Below are positions 25,561 to 33,554 of a DNA stretch of 38,481 bases, in pieces. A model generated the notes under the pieces. The model saw only the letters and a list, made by a program, of their open reading frames with translations. It ran no database searches and was not told where the DNA came from. A program made the translations under genes and the position numbers. This stretch comes from an uncultured beta proteobacterium (GTDB lineage Bacteria > Pseudomonadota > Gammaproteobacteria > Burkholderiales > SG8-39), in NCBI GenBank assembly GCA_902826155.1, contig CADEDU010000044.1, positions 19,847 to 58,327 on the forward strand, in the 5' to 3' direction. Numbering within the stretch: position 1 is the first letter of the stretch; each line of letters begins with the position of its first letter.

Positions 25561-26076
25561 ATGAGCAGGAAAAGCCTCAACCCCGCAGCACTCTCGGCCC
25601 CCACCGGCTATTCGCACGTGACCACGGTGAGCGGCGGTACAGCGGTGTACGTCTCGGGGCAGATCGCCTTCGATCAGGCCGGCCAGGTGGTGGGGCGGGG
25701 CGACATGGGTGCGCAGGCGCGGCAGGTCTTCGAGAACCTGAAAGCCGCACTTGCTGCAGTTGGCGCGACCTTCAAGGACATCATCAAGCTCAACACGTAT
25801 GTCGTCGACATCACACCCGAGCGCGTGGCCGCGGTGCGCACGGTGCGGCGCGACTACTTCGGCGACGGACCGTATCCGTCGAGCACCACGGTCGGCGTGA
25901 CCGGCCTGGTGCATCCTGATCTGATGCTCGAGATCGAGGTGATCGCGTTCAAGCCCGATCGGGCGGCTGCGAAGCGAACTTCGTCCAAGAGTGCGGGCAC
26001 CAAGCGCACTGCAGCGAAACGTGCGGCGGTCGGGAGCCGTGCGAGCGCCCGCAAGAAGACGGCGCGTCGTCGCTGA
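25561..26076 (+). CDS. RidA (YjgF/Rid) family protein with a basic C-terminal tail
   Basis: A 171-residue protein. Residues 1-130 form a Rid domain (VYVSGQIAFDQAGQVVG, ENLKAALAAVGATFKDI, KLNTYVVDI, MLEIEVIAF). RidA deaminates reactive enamines/imines using an arginine in a PARS-type motif; here that site reads YPSSTTV, without arginine, so this is a non-canonical Rid protein. The last 40 residues or so are Lys/Arg/Ala/Ser-rich (AAAKRTSSKSAGTKRTAAKR and onward, ending KKTARRR), like histone-H1-type tails of AlgP/PhaF proteins. The tail may bind nucleic acid, but this is inference. Strong GAGGAG ribosome site. Confidence 0.9.
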   Translation: MSRKSLNPAALSAPTGYSHVTTVSGGTAVYVSGQIAFDQAGQVVGRGDMGAQARQVFENLKAALAAVGATFKDIIKLNTYVVDITPERVAAVRTVRRDYFGDGPYPSSTTVGVTGLVHPDLMLEIEVIAFKPDRAAAKRTSSKSAGTKRTAAKRAAVGSRASARKKTARRR

Positions 26077-26095
26077 TCGCGACTGGCCAGGACAA

Positions 26096-26121
26096 GCGGA
26101 TTCCGTCCAGGACGGAGCCGC
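26096..26121 (+). other. Stem-loop after the RidA-family gene
   Basis: GCGG-AT-TCCGTC-CAG-GACGGA-G-CCGC forms a two-part stem 19 bp after the stop codon. No T tract follows, so it may protect a 3' end or mark a weak or factor-dependent termination site rather than an intrinsic terminator. Confidence 0.4.
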
Positions 26122-26330
26122 TCGCCGTTGACGTCGCATCTTCCCGATGCCAACGATGTCACGGCCGTTCGGCGGGCAGCCCGTCGATTTTTGCACTGCG
26201 CAAGGGTATGATCCGCCGCCTATAGTGGTGGCCGATCGCCCCACTACTACGCGTAGGGCCACCGCGCTCGCGGGGTCGCGGTCGGCCGCTCCATCCTCTC
26301 TCTCGACCCGTTACGGGTACGCGTCCACCC

Positions 26331-28322
26331 ATGGCCAAGACCAAGCAGGCGTACAGCGCCGAAGACATCGAGATTCTTGAAGACCTGTCGCCGATCCTGC
26401 ATCGGCCGGGGATGTACACCGATCCGGCCAATCCGAATCACGCCCTGGTCGAGGTGATCGACAACGCCGCCGATGAGGGTCTGGCCGGATTCGCCAGAAA
26501 CGTGTCGGTGATCCTGTACGAGGACGGCTCGGCGAGCGTCGAGGACGACGGCCGCGGCATTCCGGTCGATATCCATCCGAAGAAGAAAATCCCCGCGGTG
26601 CAGGTGATCTTCACCACGCTGCATTCGGGCGGCAAGTTCCGCAAGACCGACAAGGACGCGGTCTATCGCATCGCGGGCGGTCTGCACGGCGTGGGTGTGT
26701 GCGTGACCAACGCACTGGCCAGGCGGCTGGAAGTCGAAGTGCGTCGCGACGGGGCGAAGCATCGCCTGGTGTTCGGCGACAACGGCAAGGTGAAAGAGGC
26801 ACTGAAGAAGATCGGAACCGTTGCACCGAAGGACACCGGCACCGCGATGCGGTTCTGGCCCGACCCGAAGTACTTCGACTCACCGAAGATCGTCGCCGCC
26901 GAGATCGCGCTGCTCATGCGCGCCAAGGCGATGCTGCTGCCCGGTGTGAAGTTCACGCTTGGTATCGAGAAGGGCGGCAAGGTCGAGTCGCAGACCTGGC
27001 ATTTTCCCGATGGCATCAAAGGCTACTTCGCCTCCGCGATCGGCGGCAAAGAACCGGTGGCCGCCACGTTCGAGAGCGAGCGCTACATCGCCGAGCAGTC
27101 CGAGAACAACTCGTTCGCCGAGGGCGAAGGCGCGATGTGGGCGATCGCCTGGACCGGTGATGGCGATCTGGTCACCGAGTCATACGTGAATATGATCCCG
27201 ACGCGCCATGGCGGCACGCATGTGTCGGGACTGCGCGAGGCGGCCTACAACGCGATCAAGAACTTCATCGATCATCACGCGATGGGCCAGCGCGGGTTGA
27301 AGATCGTGCCCGAAGACGTCTGGTCTCGCGCCAATTTCGTGCTCGCGGTGAAGATGCTCGATCCGCAGTTCAAGGGGCAGGTGAAGAACGAGCTGATCTC
27401 GCGCGATGCGGTGAAGCTGGTCGCGCAGATGGTGAAGGATCCGTTCGAGCTGTGGCTGTCTCGGCATGTCGACGAAGCCAAGCGCATCGCCGAGTTGGTG
27501 ATCGCGCAGGCCAACGCCCGCACCCGTGCGGCGCAGAAGGTGGAACGGCGCAAGAGTTCCGGCGTGGCGGTGCTGCCGGGCAAGCTCACCGACTGTGCTT
27601 CCGACGACCCCGATCGCAATGAGCTGTTCATTGTCGAAGGCGATTCGGCCGGTGGTTCGGCCAAGCAGGCGCGCGACAAGGAGTTCCAGGCGGTATTGCC
27701 GCTCAAGGGCAAACCTAAGAACACCTGGCAGGACAACCCCGACACGCTCTATGCCAACAAGGAGATCGAGGCGATCGCGCAGGCCATCGGCATCGATCAC
27801 CACAAGCGCGGCGACAACGTCGATCTCTCGAGCCTGCGCTACAAGCGCATCATCATCCTCGCTGACGCCGACGTCGACGGCTCGCACATCCAGGTGCTGC
27901 TGCTGACCTTGTTCTTCCGGCACTTCTCGAAGTTGATCGAAAGCGGCCACGTGTACGTGGCGCAGCCGCCCTTGTTCCGCATCGACGTGCCCGGCGCCGG
28001 CAAGGGCAAGCCCGCACGCAAGCTCTACGTGCTCGACAAGGCCGAACTGGCCGCGATGGAAGAGAAGCTGGTCGACGAAGGCGTGAAGGACGGCTCGTGG
28101 TCGGTCAGCCGGTTCAAGGGGCTGGGCGAGATGAGCGCGGAGCAACTCTGGGAGACCACGCTCAATCCGGACACGCGGCGCATGCTGCCGGTGACGCTCG
28201 CCGATGCTGGGCTCGACGACGATCTGGATGTCTTCAACATGATGATGGCCAAGGAAAACGCCCAGGTGCGCCGCGAGTGGATGGAAACGTACGGCAACCT
28301 CGTCGAGGCTGATCTGTCGTAG
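26331..28322 (+). CDS. parE: DNA topoisomerase IV subunit B (ParE)
   Basis: A 663-residue type IIA topoisomerase ATPase subunit. The GHKL ATPase site shows in VIDNAADEGLAGFA and GRGIPVDIHP, the ATP lid in GGLHGVGVCVTNALA, and the Toprim domain in VEGDSAGGSAKQARD and ADADVDGSHIQ. The length and adjacency to parC identify it as ParE rather than GyrB, which is longer in Gram-negative bacteria. With ParC it decatenates daughter chromosomes. There is no obvious Shine-Dalgarno sequence before the ATG. parC follows after 11 bp, so the two are one operon, separate from the catabolic run upstream. Confidence 0.97.
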   Translation: MAKTKQAYSAEDIEILEDLSPILHRPGMYTDPANPNHALVEVIDNAADEGLAGFARNVSVILYEDGSASVEDDGRGIPVDIHPKKKIPAVQVIFTTLHSGGKFRKTDKDAVYRIAGGLHGVGVCVTNALARRLEVEVRRDGAKHRLVFGDNGKVKEALKKIGTVAPKDTGTAMRFWPDPKYFDSPKIVAAEIALLMRAKAMLLPGVKFTLGIEKGGKVESQTWHFPDGIKGYFASAIGGKEPVAATFESERYIAEQSENNSFAEGEGAMWAIAWTGDGDLVTESYVNMIPTRHGGTHVSGLREAAYNAIKNFIDHHAMGQRGLKIVPEDVWSRANFVLAVKMLDPQFKGQVKNELISRDAVKLVAQMVKDPFELWLSRHVDEAKRIAELVIAQANARTRAAQKVERRKSSGVAVLPGKLTDCASDDPDRNELFIVEGDSAGGSAKQARDKEFQAVLPLKGKPKNTWQDNPDTLYANKEIEAIAQAIGIDHHKRGDNVDLSSLRYKRIIILADADVDGSHIQVLLLTLFFRHFSKLIESGHVYVAQPPLFRIDVPGAGKGKPARKLYVLDKAELAAMEEKLVDEGVKDGSWSVSRFKGLGEMSAEQLWETTLNPDTRRMLPVTLADAGLDDDLDVFNMMMAKENAQVRREWMETYGNLVEADLS

Positions 28323-28333
28323 GAGGGCCGCGC

Positions 28334-30787
28334 ATGGACAAGCAGAAAGATCTGTTCGAGGCCGCGGCGGGCGGAGCCGCAGATGGCGACGCCCCGACCA
28401 CGACCAAACACGGAGCGAAAGAGGCGATGAAGGAAAAGACTGCGGCCTCCGAGGGCGGCGGTGGCCTGCCGCCGCATTACGCGCCGCTGCAGGGCGAGTT
28501 CGGCGATTCACTACCGATCGGGCGCTACGCCTCGACGCAGTATTTGCAATACGCAATCGCAACGGTGAAGGATCGCGCGCTGCCGCGCGTGGGCGACGGG
28601 CAGAAGCCGGTGCAGGGCCGCATCCTCTACACGATGTGGGAAAACGGCACGCGTTCCGGTGCCAAGCGCACCAAGTCGGCGGCGGTGGTGGGCGATGTGC
28701 TCGGCAAGCTGCATCCGCACGGCGACCAGTCGGTGTACGACGCGCTGGTCCGGCTCGCGCAGAACTTCACCATGCGCTATCCGCTGATCGACGGCGAAGG
28801 CAACTTCGGCTCACGCGACGGCGATGAAGCGGCGGCCTATCGGTACACGGAAGCGCGCCTGACGCGATTCGCCGAAGTGTTGCTCGCCGAGATCGATGCC
28901 GGCACCGTCGATTTCGTGGATAACTACGACGGCACGCGGGAAGAGCCGGTCGTATTGCCGGCGCGACTCCCGGTGGTGTTGCTGAACGGCGCTTCGGGCA
29001 TCGCGGTGGGCATGGCCACCGAGATCCCGAGCCACAACCTCAACGAAGTGGCGAACGCCGCGATCGCGCTGATCCGCGATCCGGAGCTGACGATCGCCGG
29101 CGTGATGAAGTACATCAAGGGCCCCGATTTCCCCGGTGGTGGTCAGATCACGTCCACGCGCGACGAACTGCGCGAGGCCTACACCTCCGGACGTGGCGCG
29201 GCACGCGTGCGCGCTCGCTGGCAGATCGAACGGCTGGCGCGCGGCCAGTGGCAGATGGTGGTGCACGAGCTGCCCCCCGGTACCAGCGCGCGCAAGGTGC
29301 TCGAAGAGATCGAAGGCATCACCAATCCGCAGCCCAAGGCGGGCAAGAAATCGCTCACGCCCGATCAGCAGCGCGAGAAGCAACTGGTGCTGTCGATGCT
29401 CGACCGTGCGCGCGACGAGTCCGATCGCGAGCACGCCGTGCGGCTGGTGTTCGAGCCGAAGAGCTCGCGCATCGACGAGACCGAGTTCGTCAACCTGCTG
29501 CTTGCCAAGACCAGCATGGAAGCGAACGCGCCGATCAACCTGGTCATGGTCGGACTGGACGGGCGGCCCACCGGCAAGAATCTCAAGCAGATCCTCACCG
29601 AGTGGATCGAGTTCCGCAAAGTCACCGTCACCCGGCGCACCAAGCATCGCCTGGAGAAGGTGCTCGATCGCATCCACGTGCTCGAAGGCCGGATGGTCGT
29701 CCTGTTGAACGTCGACAAGGTGATCAAGATCATCCGCAATGCCGACGATCCGAAAGCCGATCTGATCAAGGCCTTCAAGCTCACCGAACGCCAGGCCGAC
29801 GACATTCTCGACATGCGTCTGCGCATGCTGGCCAAGCTCGAGCACATCAAGATCGAGCAGGAGCTGGAGGAGCAGCGCAAGGAGCAGAAGGGCTTGGAGA
29901 AGATCCTCGGCAGCCGCAAGGCACTCGACGATCTGGTCATCGGCGAGATCGAGGCCGACGCCAAGACCTTCGGCGACGCGCGGCGCACCAAGATCGAGGC
30001 CGCGGAGCGTGCCGAAGTCGAAACACCGGTCATTGATGACCCGATCACGGTGATTTTCTCGCGCAACGGCTGGGTGCGCGCACGTCAGGGTCACGGCGTC
30101 GATGCCGGCACGCTGTCTTTCAAGGAAGGCGATGCGTTGCGCGCGCTGGTCGAGTGCCGCACGGTCGATCCGATCGTGTTCGTCGATTCGAAAGGCCGCG
30201 CCTACACGGTCGAGGCGGCGAGCCTGCCCTCGGCTCGAGGCGATGGCGCACCTGCGTCGTCGCTGGTCGATGTGCAGGATGGCGCGCGGATCTTGCATTG
30301 CATCGCCGGCAAGCCGGAGTTGACGGTCGTCGTCGCGACCTCAGGCGGCTACGGCTTCTTTTCCAAGCTTGCCGAGATGGTCTCGAATCGCCGCGCCGGG
30401 CGCGAGTTCATGTCGGTGCGCGAGGGCGACGAACCGATCGCGCCGTGGATCTACGAGGAAGCCTCCGGTAACCACGTCGTGGCGGTGTCCGAGAACGGCC
30501 GCATGCTGGCTTTCGACGCAGCCGACCTGGGTTATCTGGCGCGCGGACGCGGCGTGATCGTGATGGGGTTGGACAAGGGCGAGAAGCTCGTCGCCGTCGC
30601 CGTCACGAACAAGCGCGCGATCATGGTCAAGGGCACCGGGCGCGGTGGGAAAGACAAGGAGCTGCGTGTGGCCGGCGAGGAATTCGCGCATCACGTCGGC
30701 AGTCGCGCCAACAAGGGCCGTGTGCTGCCCGAGAAAATCAAGCCGCTTGCGCTGGCGCAGACTCGCGCGGCCTCCAGCGAGAGCTGA
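28334..30787 (+). CDS. parC: DNA topoisomerase IV subunit A (ParC)
   Basis: An 817-residue breakage-reunion subunit. It has an extended hydrophilic N-terminus of about 45 residues, then RVGDGQKPVQGRILYTMW, the quinolone-resistance region LHPHGDQSVYDALVRLAQ, and the active-site tyrosine in AAAYRYTEARLTRF. The C-terminal beta-pinwheel region follows (for example GYLARGRGVIVMGLDKGEK). Where E. coli ParC has Ser80 and Glu84, this protein has Gln and Asp. GGAGGG precedes the ATG. The stop codon directly abuts the stop codon of the convergent lytic transglycosylase gene. Confidence 0.97.
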   Translation: MDKQKDLFEAAAGGAADGDAPTTTKHGAKEAMKEKTAASEGGGGLPPHYAPLQGEFGDSLPIGRYASTQYLQYAIATVKDRALPRVGDGQKPVQGRILYTMWENGTRSGAKRTKSAAVVGDVLGKLHPHGDQSVYDALVRLAQNFTMRYPLIDGEGNFGSRDGDEAAAYRYTEARLTRFAEVLLAEIDAGTVDFVDNYDGTREEPVVLPARLPVVLLNGASGIAVGMATEIPSHNLNEVANAAIALIRDPELTIAGVMKYIKGPDFPGGGQITSTRDELREAYTSGRGAARVRARWQIERLARGQWQMVVHELPPGTSARKVLEEIEGITNPQPKAGKKSLTPDQQREKQLVLSMLDRARDESDREHAVRLVFEPKSSRIDETEFVNLLLAKTSMEANAPINLVMVGLDGRPTGKNLKQILTEWIEFRKVTVTRRTKHRLEKVLDRIHVLEGRMVVLLNVDKVIKIIRNADDPKADLIKAFKLTERQADDILDMRLRMLAKLEHIKIEQELEEQRKEQKGLEKILGSRKALDDLVIGEIEADAKTFGDARRTKIEAAERAEVETPVIDDPITVIFSRNGWVRARQGHGVDAGTLSFKEGDALRALVECRTVDPIVFVDSKGRAYTVEAASLPSARGDGAPASSLVDVQDGARILHCIAGKPELTVVVATSGGYGFFSKLAEMVSNRRAGREFMSVREGDEPIAPWIYEEASGNHVVAVSENGRMLAFDAADLGYLARGRGVIVMGLDKGEKLVAVAVTNKRAIMVKGTGRGGKDKELRVAGEEFAHHVGSRANKGRVLPEKIKPLALAQTRAASSES

Positions 30788-31492
30788 CTATCGCAAACCG
30801 CCCGCACCCGCGGGCGCCGGCAGCGTCACGGATATCCTTCCCTGAGGGGTCTGGGTGATGCGCGTGCCGGCGGGCAACACGTTTCGATACCCCTTCAACT
30901 TGCGATACTCGTCGAGCACCTTGGGCACGTAGAGCATCGTCTCCACGAACGGCGGAATCTGATTGCCGTACTGCATGACGGCCGCTTCGCCGGCGTTGTA
31001 GGCGGCGATCGCCAGTTCGAGATCACCTTTGAACAGGTTGACGAGGTCCCGCAGGTAAGCGCTGCCGCCGCGCACGTTTTGCGCCGGGTCGGCGCGATCC
31101 GACACACCGTAGCGTTCCGCCGTCTGCGGCATGAGCTGCATCAACCCCAGTGCGCCTTTGGGTGAGAGCGCGGCCGGATTGTGATTCGACTCCACCAGGA
31201 TCACCGCGTGCACGAGCGCGGGATCGAGCCTGAACAGCGATGCGTTGCGGGCGACGATGGCATGAAAGGGAAGTGCGGCAAGTGCCCCGCTTGGCGTGCT
31301 CTTGATCTGTTCGCGCGTCTCGACGCGCACGCGATCCCGCTGCTCGAGCGGAACTTCGATGGCCTGTGGAGGTGACTGGATGGCGCCCTTCGGACTTTGC
31401 GCGTACGCGGCGGTCGAGCCGACGATGCAGGCCACACCGAGCACCAGGCATGTGAGCGCGAATCGGAGTTGATAGTGACGGAAACCGATCAC
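30788..31492 (-). CDS. Lytic transglycosylase (SLT domain), exported
   Basis: A 234-residue protein from a GTG at 31492. An N-terminal signal peptide (about 31 residues, hydrophobic LTCLVLGVACIVGS, cleavage near AAYA-Q) is followed by an SLT domain with the catalytic glutamate in VILVESNHNPAALSPKGA, LGLMQLMPQTAERYGV and the conserved LAIAAYNAGEAAV. It cleaves peptidoglycan glycan strands in the periplasm to 1,6-anhydro products. The start is uncertain: the frame stays open to a TTG at 31585, and neither start has a good ribosome site. It is convergent with parC, with no bases between the two stop codons. Confidence 0.92.
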   Translation of the reverse strand: MIGFRHYQLRFALTCLVLGVACIVGSTAAYAQSPKGAIQSPPQAIEVPLEQRDRVRVETREQIKSTPSGALAALPFHAIVARNASLFRLDPALVHAVILVESNHNPAALSPKGALGLMQLMPQTAERYGVSDRADPAQNVRGGSAYLRDLVNLFKGDLELAIAAYNAGEAAVMQYGNQIPPFVETMLYVPKVLDEYRKLKGYRNVLPAGTRITQTPQGRISVTLPAPAGAGGLR

Positions 31493-31670
31493 TTCACGAA
31501 AGGAGGGTGTAGGGAAGCGGGCAATCGAAATCGGGGAAAAGGAAACGCTGGAAACCCACAATGCCAACCGCGCGTGCGGAGGCAATCGTGCGCGATTCTA
31601 TGTGCTGGTGCGCTGGTGGGCCACCCGACAGGCTGTTAGACTGCGCGCCGCTTCACGATGTTGCCTCAAT

Positions 31671-31767
31671 GGCGGGCCTCCCCGCATTGCAGCGTGGTGA
31701 ATCTGGTCAGGTCCGGAAGGAAGCAGCCACAGCCATTATCTGCAAGTGCCGGGGGTCAGGCTCGCCA
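31671..31767 (+). ncRNA. ffs: Signal recognition particle RNA, small bacterial type (4.5S)
   Basis: The universally conserved apical domain is present: GGTCAGGTCCGGAAGGAAGC with its GGAA tetraloop (about 31705-31726). The flanking arms pair over the whole length: GGCGGGCCT (31671 on) with AGGCTCGCC (ending 31766, one G-U pair), then CCCCGCATTGCAG with CTGCAAGTGCCGGGG. The RNA binds Ffh to target membrane proteins. A TAGACT -10-like box at 31637-31642 would give a transcript with a leader of about 20 bases to be trimmed, but its -35 is weak. The ends are estimated from pairing. Confidence 0.95.
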
Positions 31768-31926
31768 CCCCCCTTTCCCTATCGCTGATCCGCGCTGAGA
31801 CGCATTCAGCGCCGCGCGTGATCGGCGACTGGCTTGTCCGATGCAGCTGACGGTCGGTCCTGAGCGGAACCCATAGCCGACACCCCCTAGCCGGCGCCCC
31901 TGATCGTCACTCCCTGCCGATACCGT

Positions 31927-32265
31927 TCAGTGACGGTGCGGCGAATGGCCCTCAGCGAGTCCCTCACGCGCACGCAATTGATACTCGAGACGCTGCGCCC
32001 ACGGCTGCGATAGTTCGCGCACCGCTGCGTCGGTCGTCACGATCCGATGCATCAATTCGCTGCGCCGCGCGCGCGTTTGCCGATCGAGTTTCTGCATCGA
32101 CGCGACACTGCACAGGCGCCGCAGCATCTGATCGCAATCGCGCTCGATCGCCACGACGGTGTGCCAGTCGTTGCGTTGTGCGGCTGCCAGCATGGCCTCG
32201 CTCTTCGCCGCGAGCGATTCGTACGTGCGCAGCGTCAGCTGGCAATGATCGGGTTCGGTTGTCAT
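31927..32265 (-). CDS. FliT-like flagellar chaperone
   Basis: A 112-residue, mostly helical protein. The segment TYESLAAKSEAMLAAAQRND followed by WHTVVAIERD matches the FliT pattern (a helix with KS-ML, then a conserved Trp and an acidic pair), and the size is right. FliT is the export chaperone of the filament cap FliD, and in enterobacteria an inhibitor of FlhDC. A sigma-28 promoter lies just upstream and flhDC is divergent, which supports a flagellar role. The C-terminus is His-rich (GHSPHRH). The fit is by pattern only, so the symbol is left blank. Confidence 0.72.
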   Translation of the reverse strand: MTTEPDHCQLTLRTYESLAAKSEAMLAAAQRNDWHTVVAIERDCDQMLRRLCSVASMQKLDRQTRARRSELMHRIVTTDAAVRELSQPWAQRLEYQLRAREGLAEGHSPHRH

Positions 32266-32313
32266 TCTTCGTTTGAGTTCGGGTCGCCAGAAGCGCGACT
32301 GGCACTTGCTGCG

Positions 32314-32341
32314 TTATCGGCACTGTCCCCGGTCGCCTTTA
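32314..32341 (-). promoter_or_regulatory. Sigma-28 (FliA) promoter of the fliT-like gene
   Basis: Reading leftward, TAAA (32341-32338) and a perfect GCCGATAA (32321-32314) are separated by 16 bp. The FliA consensus is TAAAGTTT-N11-GCCGATAA, i.e. 15 bp between TAAA and GCCGATAA, so the spacer is one base longer. It lies about 50 bp upstream of the ATG at 32265. The FliA gene itself is 1.6 kb away. Confidence 0.8.
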
Positions 32342-32545
32342 GGGCACCTCCGGCGAGGTGCGCAGGCTGCATGTCGTTGGGCGCGCATGCGCGTGCCACT
32401 GCAACGATGCGAGTGCGATCGGCGTGAATAGCTACGCGTTTCGCGTGCTCGCGTGTGATGTCGCGCACGGGGTGTTTGTGTGCCGACAGCAATCGATGCC
32501 CAAATGTTCTCGTTGTCCAACGCGATTGATTCAAGACTGCCAATT

Positions 32546-32560
32546 CGATGCATTACATCG
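32546..32560. promoter_or_regulatory. 15-bp palindromic operator candidate upstream of flhD
   Basis: CGATGCATTACATCG has CGATG/CATCG arms and matches 13 of 15 positions of the perfect palindrome upstream of fliA (33832-33846). Its centre is about 96 bp from the flhD ATG. The binding protein is unknown. Confidence 0.4.
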
Positions 32561-32648
32561 GTTGGGCGCGCTGGCATGCTTCGCTCACATAAATGCGACG
32601 CGCTGTCAGCAACACACAGCGGCGATCAATCTCTGCGGAAACCCCTCG

Positions 32649-32990
32649 ATGACCAGCGGCATGGGCAAGGATCAGTTGTTGAACGAAATTCGCGAGGCGA
32701 ATCTGTCTTATCTCGTCCTCGCGCAGACGCTGATTCGCACCGATCGCGCCGAAGCGACGGTGCGTCTTGGGTTGTCGGAAGAAGTCGCTGACATGATCGC
32801 GCGGCTGACGATGCCGCAGATCCTGCGCATCGCCGCGCAGGGCATGCTCATCTGCCGGTTCCGATTCGACGATCAGATCATCTGGAGCCTGCTCACGGAT
32901 CACGGCATCAACACGCCGGCCAAGTCGATCCACGCATCGATCCACGCCTCGATCCTGATGGCAAGCCAGCCGGCCGAGTCGCTCGAGTAG
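32649..32990 (+). CDS. flhD: Flagellar transcriptional regulator FlhD
   Basis: A 113-residue protein with the FlhD pattern: LNEIREANLSYLVLAQTLIR, the EEVADMIARLTMPQILRIA dimer/helix region, and CRFRFDDQIIWSLL. FlhD and FlhC form the D4C2 activator of class II flagellar genes. I chose the ATG at 32649 (weak GGA upstream); the ATG at 32661 is an alternative. Near the C-terminus an SIHASIHASI segment reflects a 12-bp tandem duplication. flhC follows after 24 bp. Confidence 0.95.
   Translation: MTSGMGKDQLLNEIREANLSYLVLAQTLIRTDRAEATVRLGLSEEVADMIARLTMPQILRIAAQGMLICRFRFDDQIIWSLLTDHGINTPAKSIHASIHASILMASQPAESLE
32925..32948. repeat. 12-bp tandem duplication within flhD
   Basis: TCGATCCACGCA followed by TCGATCCACGCC (11/12 identical) encodes the doubled SIHA in the last helix of FlhD. 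Typical FlhD proteins have a single such segment (SHAAILMA-like), so four residues seem to have been added. Confidence 0.75.
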
Positions 32991-33014
32991 CGGCACGAAG
33001 CCGGTGGACGTTTC

Positions 33015-33554
33015 ATGGCACGCACCAAATCGGTGTCGGGTGAGGCGCGCGCGGTCGGTCATGCGATCGAGCTGATCAGGCTCGGCGCCCGTCTGCAGGT
33101 TCTCGAGTCCGAGATCGAGCTGCCACGCGAGCGGCTGCTGCGCCTGTTCAAGGAAGTGACCGGCACGTCGCCTGCGGGCGGCATGCTGCCGTTCTCCACC
33201 GACTGGTTCACGAGCTGGCAGCCCAACATCCACAGTTCGCTTTTCTACAATCTTCACAGCAGGCTGGCCAAGGTGGCGGGTCTCAGCCGGGTCGAGGTGC
33301 TCATCCGCGCCTATCGGATGTACGTGGAGCAGACCAGCGCTGCCGGATGTCCGCAGACTCTGACGATCACTCGCGCGTGGCGCCTGTTGACGTTCTTCGA
33401 AGCGGGAATGCTCGACTCCATTGCGTGCACCGAGTGCGGCGGCAACTTCGTCGTGCACAAGTACGAGCCTGCAGGCGATTTCGTCTGTCCGCTCTGTCAG
33501 CCGCCATCCAACACCGGCCGCAGCCGAGCCTCACCGATCGACGTGCGCGGTTAG
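33015..33554 (+). CDS. flhC: Flagellar transcriptional regulator FlhC
   Basis: A 179-residue protein with the FlhC pattern: ARAVGHAIELIRLGARLQVLE, LPRERLLRLFKEVTGTSP(A/P)GG, LPFSTDWFTSWQPNIHSSLF, and the zinc site of four cysteines in CTECGG and CPLCQ. FlhC supplies most of the DNA-binding surface of the FlhD4C2 complex. It is in one operon with flhD and is followed by a 401-bp gap before fliA. Confidence 0.95.
   Translation: MARTKSVSGEARAVGHAIELIRLGARLQVLESEIELPRERLLRLFKEVTGTSPAGGMLPFSTDWFTSWQPNIHSSLFYNLHSRLAKVAGLSRVEVLIRAYRMYVEQTSAAGCPQTLTITRAWRLLTFFEAGMLDSIACTECGGNFVVHKYEPAGDFVCPLCQPPSNTGRSRASPIDVRG

Larger units (their letters stand above)
32266..32648. other. 383-bp divergent control region between the fliT-like gene and flhD
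   Basis: No gene is supported here. Base composition is AT-richer than its surroundings. It contains the leftward sigma-28 promoter (32314-32341) and, 89 bp before the flhD start, the 15-bp near-palindrome at 32546-32560. No confident sigma-70 promoter for flhD could be picked out. Confidence 0.6.

Noticed and set aside
28811..30298. 495-residue leftward open frame inside parC
   Set aside because: Antisense to a conserved topoisomerase gene with no motifs of its own.
31426..31440. Possible lipobox (GVAC) in the lytic transglycosylase signal peptide
   Set aside because: The -3 residue is Gly rather than Leu or similar, and a normal signal peptidase I site (AAYA-Q) follows.
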